A stretch of DNA of 8,058 bases from positions 1-8,058 of the forward strand of contig DAHVXO010000083.1 of the NCBI GenBank assembly GCA_027356675.1, in the 5' to 3' direction. This document shows positions 1 through 5,666 of this stretch, piece after piece; positions within the stretch are counted from its first letter, which is position 1, and each line of letters starts with the position of its first letter. The notes beneath the pieces were generated by a model. It ran no database searches. It was not told the DNA's origin and saw only the letters and a program-made list of their open reading frames with translations. The DNA comes from Symbiobacteriaceae bacterium (GTDB lineage: Bacteria; Bacillota_E; Symbiobacteriia; Symbiobacteriales; Symbiobacteriaceae). The position numbers and the translations under genes are program-made.

Positions 1-359
1 CCGTGGCCGTTGCCATTGGTAACGCTCACGGACTGTACAAGGGTGAACCGAAGCTTGACATCCGGCGGATGGGCATCATCTACCAGAAGGTCAAGCAGGC
101 AGCGCCCGAAGTGAACCTGGTGCTCCATGGCGGTTCCGGCACGCCGGATCACATGATTCGGGACGCCATCGCCGTTGGGGTCAGCAAGATCAACATCGGC
201 ACCGAGTTGAAGCTCGCCTTTGTGCAGGGTGTCAAGGACCTGCTTGAGCGGAAGCCCGGGGTCGACGACCCCCGCCATCTGATCGGGCCCGCACGGGACG
301 CGGTCAAGGCAGTTACGAAGGAAAAAATGCGGCTTTTCGGGTCCAGCGGCCGGGCCTAG
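1..359 (+). CDS. fba: Class II fructose-bisphosphate aldolase, C-terminal part (5' end outside window)
   Basis: The zinc-dependent class II aldolase family reversibly cleaves fructose-1,6-bisphosphate to dihydroxyacetone phosphate and glyceraldehyde-3-phosphate in the cytosol. About 118 of an expected ~285 residues are present, and the reading frame is open to the window edge (first full codon at 3), so the start lies upstream. Visible family marks are the NAHG segment and the LVLHGGSG segment, which carry metal-binding histidines; the KINIGTEL phosphate-binding strand; and a DPR-(x)3-GPARDA ... LFGSSGRA tail very like the Bacillus FbaA tail. The INIGTELK variant also resembles tagatose-bisphosphate aldolases (GatY/KbaY), so the exact sugar substrate is not certain. 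The helicase gene begins 36 nt downstream with no obvious terminator between, so the two may be cotranscribed. Confidence 0.88.
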   Translation, partial: VAVAIGNAHGLYKGEPKLDIRRMGIIYQKVKQAAPEVNLVLHGGSGTPDHMIRDAIAVGVSKINIGTELKLAFVQGVKDLLERKPGVDDPRHLIGPARDAVKAVTKEKMRLFGSSGRA

Positions 360-395
360 CCGGAGACAGCGTAAGCGCTATCGAGGGGAGATTTC

Positions 396-1988
396 ATGGC
401 AGAGACCAAGTTGACGTTCCGGGACCTGGGGCTCTCGGAGAAAGTGCTCAAGGCACTGGATGACATGGGGTTCGAAGAGCCGTCGCCGATCCAAGAGCAG
501 ACGATTCCGGTCGTGCTCGAGGGCAAAGATGTGATCGGCCAGGCTCAGACCGGCACCGGTAAGACGGCGGCGTTTGGTGCGCCAATCGTTGAACGGTGGG
601 ATGTGAAGCAGCGGACCGTGCAGGCGCTGATCCTGACGCCGACCCGGGAGCTGGCCATCCAGGTGGCCGAGGAGATCACGAAGATCGGCAAGTACACGCG
701 GCTCAAGACCACAGCCATCTACGGCGGTCAGTCCATCGACCGCCAGATCCGGGCGCTGCGGTTCGGCGTCGACGTGGTCGTGGGCACGCCCGGCCGCATC
801 ATGGATCACATGCGGCGCGGCACGCTCATGCTCGGTCAGGTTCGGACCCTCGTTCTGGATGAAGCGGACGAGATGCTGGATATGGGATTCATCGAGGATA
901 TCGAGTTCATCTTGAAGGAGACGCCGGCTGACCGGCAGACGCTGCTCTTCTCGGCGACGATGCCCGACGAGATCCGGCGGCTGGCCAACCGGTACATGAA
1001 GACACCTGAGTACATCTCGGTGTCGCCGGCTCAGTTGACGGTGCCCTTGACCGAGCAGTTCTTCTACGAGGTCCGGCCGGCGTTCAAGCTGGATGCGCTC
1101 TGCCGGGTGCTGGACATGGAAAACGTCGAACGGGGTATCTGTTTCTGCCGGACCAAGAAGGGCGTCGATGAGACGGTGGAAGGCCTGCAGGCCCGGGGCT
1201 ACCTGGCCGAGGGCATTCACGGCGACATGAACCAGGCTCAGCGGAGCCGGGTTATGACCAAGTTCAAGGAAGGCAATGTCGAACTGCTGGTCGCCACGGA
1301 TGTGGCGGCACGGGGTCTGGACATTCAGGACGTCACCCACGTTTTCAACTACGACATCCCGCAGGATGCTGAGAGCTACGTGCACCGCATCGGGCGGACG
1401 GGGCGGGCCGGTAAGACCGGCACGGCTGTCACGTTCATCTCTGCTCGGGAGTTCAGCCAGTTGCGGGTGATTGAGCGGGTCACCAAAACCCGGATCAGTC
1501 GGCGGCCGTTGCCCTCGCTCATGGATGTGGCTGAAAAGCAGCGGGAGCAGCTCAAAGAGCGCCTGCTGAAGGTGATGGACGATGGTCAGCTGGCTTTCTA
1601 CAAGGAGCTGGCGGGCGAACTGTTGGATGAGTATGATCCGGAGGTCGTGTTGGCGGCTGCCCTGAAGATGGTGGCGGGCGAGGAGAAATCCGCGACCCCC
1701 AACGTCACGCCGGCGAACATGGAGTTCGGCGACACGGGGGCAGAGGCGGGCATGGTCCGGCTGTTCATCAACGTCGGGCGCCAGCAGTTGATCCAACCGG
1801 CCGACATCGTCCGGTCGATTGCCAGCCAGGCGGGCATCCCGGGAAACGCCATCGGTCTGATCAACATCTACGATCGGTTCACGTTTGTCGAGGTCCCCAA
1901 GGAGGTCGCGTCTCAGGTCATCCAGGCGATGCAGGAGTCGACGATCAAGGGGCGGGTAGTCAGCATTGAACCGGCCAAGCGGCGGTAG
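396..1988 (+). CDS. deaD: DEAD-box ATP-dependent RNA helicase with DbpA-type RNA-binding domain
   Basis: This is a 530-residue cytosolic RNA helicase, expected to unwind short RNA duplexes in ribosome assembly, RNA decay or cold adaptation. The motifs appear in order: Q motif around residues 26-33 (GFEEPSPIQ), motif I AQTGTGKT (50-57), PTREL (82-86), TPGR (131-134), DEAD (155-158), SAT (186-188), ARGLD (305-309) and HRIGRTGRAG (330-339). Residues ~453-526 match the small C-terminal RNA-binding domain of DbpA/DeaD proteins, which in DbpA/YxiN relatives recognises 23S rRNA. The start is supported by GAGGGGAG at 383-390, 5 nt before the ATG. Length and the C-terminal domain fit DeaD/CsdA or YxiN; CshA-type helicases usually lack this domain, so DeaD is the better label. 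No catalytic residue is missing. Confidence 0.96.
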   Translation: MAETKLTFRDLGLSEKVLKALDDMGFEEPSPIQEQTIPVVLEGKDVIGQAQTGTGKTAAFGAPIVERWDVKQRTVQALILTPTRELAIQVAEEITKIGKYTRLKTTAIYGGQSIDRQIRALRFGVDVVVGTPGRIMDHMRRGTLMLGQVRTLVLDEADEMLDMGFIEDIEFILKETPADRQTLLFSATMPDEIRRLANRYMKTPEYISVSPAQLTVPLTEQFFYEVRPAFKLDALCRVLDMENVERGICFCRTKKGVDETVEGLQARGYLAEGIHGDMNQAQRSRVMTKFKEGNVELLVATDVAARGLDIQDVTHVFNYDIPQDAESYVHRIGRTGRAGKTGTAVTFISAREFSQLRVIERVTKTRISRRPLPSLMDVAEKQREQLKERLLKVMDDGQLAFYKELAGELLDEYDPEVVLAAALKMVAGEEKSATPNVTPANMEFGDTGAEAGMVRLFINVGRQQLIQPADIVRSIASQAGIPGNAIGLINIYDRFTFVEVPKEVASQVIQAMQESTIKGRVVSIEPAKRR

Positions 1989-2010
1989 GTTTCTTACCGT
2001 ACACTGCAAT

Positions 2011-2042
2011 GAGGCGGCATTCCCTATGGGGAGTGCCGCCTC
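2011..2042. terminator. Hairpin between convergent genes, likely bidirectional terminator
   Basis: GAGGCGGCATTCCC (2011-2024) pairs with 2029-2042 over 14 positions, with one G-T wobble, closing a TATG tetraloop. It lies 22 nt after the helicase stop and 7 nt after the stop of the opposing coiled-coil gene, where a shared terminator is expected. Neither strand has a clear T-run after the stem, so it is not a textbook intrinsic terminator. Confidence 0.65.
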
Positions 2043-2049
2043 GATGCGT

Positions 2050-2565
2050 TCAGCGTGGTTCGTTGGGTGGGGCGAGGTCTGTGTGGATTCGACCGTGGGC
2101 CGAGAGAATCCGCCGCAGCGCTGTGATCAGGTCGCTGATCTCCCGGGTGCTGCGCTGAAGCTCGGCGTCGGCGTGCACCTGGGCGAATCGGAGGTCCTGT
2201 AGGTGCTCTGCGTGCCGCAGGTCCATTTGGGCCAGTTCTTCGGCGAGGACGCGCCGTGCTGCTTCGGACTGCGCCCGTTCGCGCAGATAGGCGTCCTGCA
2301 AGAGGTCCACGGCCTGCTTCAGCATATCGGCACGGCGCTGGAGCCGTTCGATCTCCAGTGCCAGCTTTGACTGCTGGTCCCGCTCCCGTTGGACCTGCGA
2401 TTGGGCCGCCCGAATCTGGGCTTGCAGTTCAGCCGTGCGCTCCGCAATGAGCGCTTCGGCGACGTCGGGCCGTACACCCCAGAGCGCCCGGCCCAGGTTT
2501 CGCCTTACCGTCATGGGCCGATCTGGCAAGTGCTGGCGCGGGTGGCGGTAAGCGCTCTTAGACAT
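2050..2565 (-). CDS. Coiled-coil protein with DivIVA-like N-terminal element (second of two)
   Basis: This 171-residue protein is not recognised as a named family. After a basic, probably disordered N-terminus (residues 1-27) comes LWGVRPDVAEAL (28-39), followed by about 110 residues rich in E, Q, R, A and L with heptad-like spacing, typical of a long coiled coil; the tail is polar and proline-containing. No signal peptide or membrane segment is seen. The LWGV element resembles, with one residue fewer, the GYxxxEVDxFL element that starts DivIVA/GpsB coiled-coil proteins, and the upstream gene has a matching LFGI element. The ATG at 2565 has GGAGGAG 7 nt upstream and overlaps the end of the upstream gene by 8 nt (ATGTCTAA), implying translational coupling. 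A scaffold role in division, cell poles or envelope is only an inference. Confidence 0.75.
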   Translation of the reverse strand: MSKSAYRHPRQHLPDRPMTVRRNLGRALWGVRPDVAEALIAERTAELQAQIRAAQSQVQRERDQQSKLALEIERLQRRADMLKQAVDLLQDAYLRERAQSEAARRVLAEELAQMDLRHAEHLQDLRFAQVHADAELQRSTREISDLITALRRILSAHGRIHTDLAPPNEPR

Positions 2566-3010
2566 GTTTGGTCTCCTCCAAGAGCAGTGGGTCCGGTTGG
2601 CAAGGTTCAGACTCGGGGAGCGTAGCGACCGAAATGAGTTCGGTGAGATTGCGCAGCAGGTGCTCGTAAGTGCTGTGGTTTCGCAGAGCGCATCGTTGCA
2701 GTGTGGCCAGAGACAGTTCCTGCACGGCCAGTTCCTCGGTATGCTTGGCCGAGCGCTCCTGGCGAGATGCCTCTGCGTTCTTGCGGTCGGCGGTCAGTTG
2801 GGTGAGCAGGCGGGCCTCCTCGGATTCCAGCCGGTCCGTCTCCCCGTGAAGCGAATCTCGGCGTTGCTCAAGCTCAGCCGTGTACAACTGGAGCTTCGCC
2901 AGGTCCTGGCGCAGGGTGGCGAGTTTCCGCTCGCGATCCTGGGTCAGGCGGTCGAGCACACGGGCCAGTTCCGCTGCGTTGATTCCGAAAAGCCTGCGTG
3001 GCAAGAGCAC
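2558..3010 (-). CDS. Coiled-coil protein with DivIVA-like N-terminal element (first of two)
   Basis: This 150-residue protein is of unrecognised family. It starts almost directly with RRLFGINAAELARVLDRL (residues 5-22), which lines up with the DivIVA pattern G-Y-D-x-x-E-V-x-x-F-L-D except for Ile in place of Tyr and Asn in place of Asp. Residues ~20-125 are strongly heptad-like and charged, predicting a long alpha-helical coiled coil; the last ~25 residues are acidic and proline-containing. The GTG start at 3010 is chosen because GGGAGGG lies 7 nt upstream and the LFGI motif would be near the N-terminus as in DivIVA. An ATG slightly upstream is in another frame. It is first in a two-gene operon with its own promoter at 3049-3077. 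The coding strand opposes recA and the helicase, so it is probably functionally separate. Confidence 0.75.
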   Translation of the reverse strand: MLLPRRLFGINAAELARVLDRLTQDRERKLATLRQDLAKLQLYTAELEQRRDSLHGETDRLESEEARLLTQLTADRKNAEASRQERSAKHTEELAVQELSLATLQRCALRNHSTYEHLLRNLTELISVATLPESEPCQPDPLLLEETKHV

Positions 3011-3048
3011 GGAACATCCCTCCCGCTTCGCAGTATCGCATCAGTGAC

Positions 3049-3077
3049 AGTATAGGAAAAAAGTGAACGTTATACAA
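3049..3077 (-). promoter_or_regulatory. Sigma-A type promoter for the coiled-coil gene pair
   Basis: On the minus strand a -35 TTGTAT (3072-3077) and a -10 TATACT (3049-3054) are separated by exactly 17 bp. Transcription would start near 3042, leaving a leader of about 32 nt before the GTG at 3010. The surrounding DNA is markedly AT-richer than the rest of the window. Confidence 0.7.
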
Positions 3078-3118
3078 TATGATTAATAGAGGGATGACCA
3101 CGATTTATCCGTCAAATG

Positions 3119-3239
3119 CCGAACCGACTGCGACCACTCCAATCGGCGAACCTGTTTCGGACGCAGTCGCCTTCGGGCAGAATCGATAGAAATTGCCAGC
3201 CGCCTGCGGCCCGATGTCATGCAAAAACCGATCGATTCT
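3119..3239. other. Two adjacent nested stem-loops in the recA upstream region
   Basis: First element: CGACTGCG (3125-3132) pairs perfectly with CGCAGTCG (3162-3169). It is extended outward by CCGAA (3119-3123) with TTCGG (3172-3176), and encloses a small CGAA/TTCG hairpin (3147-3150 with 3156-3159). Second element: AGAATCGAT (3179-3187) pairs perfectly with ATCGATTCT (3231-3239) and encloses TTGC/GCAA (3193-3196 with 3221-3224) and GCCG/CGGC (3199-3202 with 3207-3210). The pairing is seen directly. Whether it acts as an RNA structure, a DNA operator or a decayed repeat is unknown. No T-run follows either stem, so it is not an obvious terminator. Confidence 0.45.
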
Positions 3240-3563
3240 CCGCCCACCCCCCAGAAAACCAGGTTTTTGGTCCCGATTCTTGCCTCCAAGCCCTCGCAGA
3301 GCCCCCATTTCCCATTCTTTTGGCCCAAACCGATCGTTTTTTCAAGTTCAACCCCGACTTTGGCCGTGCCAAAACCGCGCGTTTCTGGTTGGGCTGGACA
3401 GCCGACCCCGGAGCAACTGCAGTCCGACCTTGTGCAGCTGCTCGGAGCCGGGGTCGCAACGCGGTACCTGCACCACTACCTGGCCTGGTATCGCCTTCCG
3501 GTCCGGACCGCCCGGCAATGGCTGGTCGAAACCAACACCGTGCGGTCGCGGTGGGTGGGGTGA
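3219..3563 (+). CDS. Small unidentified ORF or gene remnant; only the 3' half looks coding
   Basis: From the first in-frame ATG this would be 114 residues of unknown family. Its two halves differ. By my hand count, codons between 3222 and 3400 end in G or C about 59% of the time and give a proline/serine-rich, low-complexity peptide. From 3402 to the stop about 85% do, giving a plausible folded segment that includes [20 protein letters not shown], which could form helices or a helix-turn-helix. No ribosome binding site precedes the ATG at 3219; an in-frame GTG at 3366 is an alternative start but also lacks one. A strong 19-pair hairpin (3403-3456) lies inside the coding-like half. It may be a short gene with a later start or the 3' remnant of a truncated gene. 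No function is assigned. Confidence 0.3.
   Translation: MQKPIDSPPTPQKTRFLVPILASKPSQSPHFPFFWPKPIVFSSSTPTLAVPKPRVSGWAGQPTPEQLQSDLVQLLGAGVATRYLHHYLAWYRLPVRTARQWLVETNTVRSRWVG
3225..3384. repeat. Four scattered AAAC...GTTT dyads
   Basis: Related short dyads occur at 3225-3237 (AAACCGATCGATT), 3256-3266 (AAAC-CAG-GTTT), 3327-3339 (AAACCGATCGTTT) and 3372-3384 (AAACCGCGCGTTT). The first and third are identical except for one base. Spacing is irregular. They could be binding sites for a regulator or small hairpins; no known operator is recognised. Confidence 0.4.
3403..3456. repeat. Long imperfect hairpin (19 positions paired, one mismatch)
   Basis: CGACCCCGG (3403-3411) pairs with CCGGGGTCG (3448-3456). 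The next ten bases, AGCAACTGCA (3412-3421), pair with TGCAGCTGCT (3433-3442) except for one A-C mismatch. There is a 5-nt bulge (3443-3447) on the right and an 11-nt loop. This is far stronger than expected by chance, yet no T-run follows. It overlaps the coding-like half of the small ORF ending at 3563. Confidence 0.6.
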
Positions 3564-3586
3564 GCGGACCGATGGGTAGCCAGAGC

Positions 3587-3613
3587 CGGACAAGCGAACA
3601 AATGTTCTACACT
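3587..3613 (+). promoter_or_regulatory. Candidate SOS-controlled upstream recA promoter
   Basis: TACACT (3608-3613) can serve as a -10 and directly abuts the LexA box. The best -35 is CGGACA (3587-3592), with a short 15-bp spacer. The hexamers are imperfect, but the overlap with the LexA box is what an SOS-repressed promoter would show. It would give recA a leader of about 230 nt. Confidence 0.4.
3595..3608. promoter_or_regulatory. LexA/DinR SOS box upstream of recA
   Basis: CGAACAAATGTTCT contains the perfect GAAC-N4-GTTC dyad (3596-3607) of the Gram-positive LexA (DinR) operator, with the usual leading C. LexA bound here would repress transcription toward recA until damage triggers its self-cleavage. 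The box ends 242 nt before the recA ATG, farther than in most recA genes. Confidence 0.85.
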
Positions 3614-3697
3614 TCGGCCGAGAACAGAAGGAATGGCCTTGGTTCCTGTCGAAGTCTCGAATCGGAGACGGAATTTGCTGGTGCGGTGAGGAAACTG

Positions 3698-3713
3698 AGT
3701 CGCAGGTGCGACT
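3698..3713. repeat. 16-bp palindrome in the recA upstream region
   Basis: AGTCGCA (3698-3704) and TGCGACT (3707-3713) form a perfect inverted repeat around GG. As RNA this gives a 6-bp stem with an AGGT loop; as DNA it could be a regulator site. It lies between the SOS box and the downstream recA promoter. Confidence 0.4.
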
Positions 3714-3734
3714 ACAGAATTGCATGGCGTTCCG

Positions 3735-3755
3735 TGTTCGGGGGGTTGCCGAACA
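3735..3755. repeat. Inverted repeat overlapping the downstream recA promoter -35
   Basis: TGTTCGG (3735-3741) and CCGAACA (3749-3755) are perfect inverse copies separated by 7 nt, and the right arm overlaps the -35 TTGCCG. The arms contain GTTCG and CGAAC, the LexA half-sites in the everted orientation. It could be an operator or a weak hairpin. Confidence 0.4.
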
Positions 3756-3774
3756 GGAGACCCTCCGTTATACT
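3746..3774 (+). promoter_or_regulatory. Sigma-A type proximal promoter for recA
   Basis: TTGCCG (3746-3751) and TATACT (3769-3774) are spaced by exactly 17 bp. Transcription would start near 3781, giving a leader of about 70 nt. It does not overlap the canonical SOS box, so it may give basal recA expression. Confidence 0.65.
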
Positions 3775-3850
3775 GAGAGCGAAGGCGAAATGGGAAAAAA
3801 TGCCATACCGTCTTTCGGATTTACGAGTGCATGAGGGAGGCTGCGGGAGA

Positions 3851-4903
3851 ATGGCGTTGGAGGCCAGCAAGCAGAAGGCCATCGACATGGCCCTGGCTCA
3901 GATCGAGAAGCAGTTCGGCAAGGGTTCCATCATGAAGCTGGGCGAGCAGGCCGCCAGGCTGAGCGTTGAGGTCATCCCCACCGGGTCCGTGGCGCTGGAC
4001 GTGGCCCTGGGCGTCGGCGGTCTGCCCCGCGGGCGGGTGATCGAGATCTACGGCCCCGAGTCGTCGGGCAAGACGACAGTCAGCCTGCATGTCATCGCTG
4101 AAGCACAGAGGCTGGGCGGTATCGCCGCCTTCATCGATGTTGAGCATGCCCTTGACCCGCAGTACAGTCGGGCCCTGGGGGTCGATATCGACAATATGCT
4201 GATCAGCCAGCCGGATACGGGCGAGCAGGCCCTCGAAATTACGGAAACCCTCATCCGGTCCAACGTGGTCGACGTGATCGTCGTGGACTCCGTGGCGGCA
4301 CTGGTGCCCCGGGCGGAGATTGAGGGCGAAATGGGTGACGCCTTCGTGGGCCTGCAGGCCCGGCTGATGTCCCAGGCGCTCCGCAAGCTGACGGGCGCGA
4401 TTTCCAAGTCGAAGTGCGTCTGTATCTTCGTCAACCAGATTCGCGAAAAGGTCGGGGTCATGTTCGGGAATCCCGAAACCACACCCGGTGGTCGTGCGCT
4501 CAAGTTCTACGCGACGATTCGTCTTGAGGTGCGCAAGACCGAGGCGCTCAAGACCGGCACCGAAGTCGTAGGTTCGCGCACCAAAGTCAAGGTGGTCAAG
4601 AACAAGGTGGCGCCGCCCTTCCGGGTGGCCGAGTTCGACATCCTCTACGGTGTGGGCATTTCCAAGGAGGGCAGCCTGATCGACATCGGCACGGAACTGA
4701 ACCCGCCGATCATCCAGAAGAGCGGGGCCTGGTTCTCCTATGGCGATCAGCGCATTGGCCAGGGTAAGGAGAACGCGCGCGATTGGCTCAAGTCCCACCC
4801 CGACGTGGCGCTTGAGGTCGAACGCAAGATCAAGGAACGGCTGATGTCGGGTGGCATCCGCACCAAGGTTGCCTCTACCAGTGACGATGCCGCCGAGGAG
4901 TAA
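3851..4903 (+). CDS. recA: Recombinase RecA
   Basis: RecA (350 residues) is the cytosolic ATP-dependent recombinase that coats single-stranded DNA, performs homologous strand exchange and stimulates LexA self-cleavage. Visible marks are the N-terminal [20 protein letters not shown] helix, Walker A GPESSGKT (68-75), catalytic Glu98 in [10 protein letters not shown], Walker B ending at Asp146 (VIVVDS), [14 protein letters not shown] (167-180), and the L2 DNA-binding loop beginning NQIREK at 195 with the sensor Gln196. The acidic tail ends DDAAEE. Length is normal. The ATG at 3851 is chosen because the conserved N-terminus begins there, with GGGAGG at 3835-3840 and GGGAGA just before it; the frame stays open upstream but without family similarity. 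It heads an apparent operon with recX, and the SOS box lies upstream. Confidence 0.98.
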   Translation: MALEASKQKAIDMALAQIEKQFGKGSIMKLGEQAARLSVEVIPTGSVALDVALGVGGLPRGRVIEIYGPESSGKTTVSLHVIAEAQRLGGIAAFIDVEHALDPQYSRALGVDIDNMLISQPDTGEQALEITETLIRSNVVDVIVVDSVAALVPRAEIEGEMGDAFVGLQARLMSQALRKLTGAISKSKCVCIFVNQIREKVGVMFGNPETTPGGRALKFYATIRLEVRKTEALKTGTEVVGSRTKVKVVKNKVAPPFRVAEFDILYGVGISKEGSLIDIGTELNPPIIQKSGAWFSYGDQRIGQGKENARDWLKSHPDVALEVERKIKERLMSGGIRTKVASTSDDAAEE

Positions 4904-5666
4904 CAGAGCGCGGGCCAATGGACCCGGTCCCCGTCGCCAGACCCGTCCGGAACTGGATCTGGTAGCTCTGGCACAGATCGCCGGCCGGATTACGGGACTG
5001 ACACCGCTCCTGCGGGATCCCGACCGCAGGGCGGTGGAGGTGGATGGAGCGTTTGCCGTCTCCCTGCACGTGGAGACAGTGGTCCTCGCCGGACTCAAGG
5101 TCGGGCGCGCAGTCGAGGGACCTGTGCTGGTGCAGGCTGTTGTGCGGGACTTGGAGAAGCGGGCGTGGGACGCGGCGCTGGGTCTGTTGGCGGCCCGGGG
5201 CCGGAGCCGCCACGAGGTGGAGCGGGCGTTGGCCCGCACATACCCCGGTGAGACGGTGGAGCGCGTGCTGGAGCGCCTGACTGGCGGTGGTTGGCTGGAC
5301 GACGCCGACTATGCCCGGCGCTATGTCGAGAGCCACCGCGACTTGGGCGAGCGGCGCCTGGTGCAGGACCTGGCACGCCGGGGGGTTGCGCGTGAGACCG
5401 CACTTGCGGCGGTGCGGGAGACCCTGGGCGATGTCGACGCCGTGGCCGGCGCCCGAGAGGCGGCCGCACATCGCCTGCAGCACATGAGGGATGTGGATCG
5501 GCAGACGGCGCACCGTCGTCTTGCGGGGTTCCTATCCCGGCGCGGCTACAGTTTCGAGACCATTGCGGCGGCCTTGGGGCCGCTGCTCAAGGACCTGCCG
5601 CCTGCACCGCACCCCCGCCGGGCAGGTCTGTGGCGGCCTGGTGCCGAGGAGGATGGAACCCGGTGA
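4887..5666 (+). CDS. recX: Regulatory protein RecX
   Basis: RecX (about 259 residues from this start) binds the RecA filament and usually caps or destabilises it, limiting recombinase activity. The N-terminal strand-rich part is recognisable near residues 33-85 (GRITGL ... [22 protein letters not shown]), followed by the family's repeated three-helix units, with RKL-like helices and the [16 protein letters not shown] segment typical of the first repeat. The start is uncertain. ATG 4887 overlaps the recA 3' end by 17 nt and has no good ribosome binding site; in-frame GTGs at 4851 and 4881 are alternatives. The first ~30 residues are basic and proline-rich, and probably disordered. Overlap with recA implies coupled translation, keeping the modulator in proportion to its target. 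Confidence 0.92.
   Translation: MPPRSNRARANGPGPRRQTRPELDLVALAQIAGRITGLTPLLRDPDRRAVEVDGAFAVSLHVETVVLAGLKVGRAVEGPVLVQAVVRDLEKRAWDAALGLLAARGRSRHEVERALARTYPGETVERVLERLTGGGWLDDADYARRYVESHRDLGERRLVQDLARRGVARETALAAVRETLGDVDAVAGAREAAAHRLQHMRDVDRQTAHRRLAGFLSRRGYSFETIAAALGPLLKDLPPAPHPRRAGLWRPGAEEDGTR

Noticed and set aside
1983..1999. Short CGGTA/TACCG hairpin at the helicase stop
   Set aside because: Only 5 bp with a 7-nt loop; the 14-bp stem at 2011 is the better terminator candidate.
378..2009. 543-codon open frame on the minus strand
   Set aside because: It lies wholly opposite the DEAD-box helicase, which has every family motif; long antisense frames are expected in GC-rich genes, and the translation has no recognisable domain.
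3147..3159. Second LexA box (CGAAC...TTTCG)
   Set aside because: The half-sites are not spaced as GAAC-N4-GTTC and the right half lacks GTTC; better read as a small CGAA/TTCG hairpin.
3083..3328. Minus-strand small ORFs upstream of the coiled-coil promoter
   Set aside because: No ribosome binding site or coding-like composition, and they overlap the inverted-repeat block; no support beyond being open.
3116..3850. In-frame N-terminal extension of RecA by about 245 residues
   Set aside because: The conserved RecA N-terminus starts at 3851 with a ribosome binding site, and the extension runs through the SOS box and both candidate promoters with no family similarity.
3821..5239. 472-codon open frame on the minus strand
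   Set aside because: It is antisense to recA and the first half of recX, both clearly identified; composition artefact.
5630..5662. Upstream start of the SbcD-like gene
   Set aside because: It would add 11 residues with no family match; GTG 5663 has the better-spaced GAGGAGG and overlaps the recX stop.
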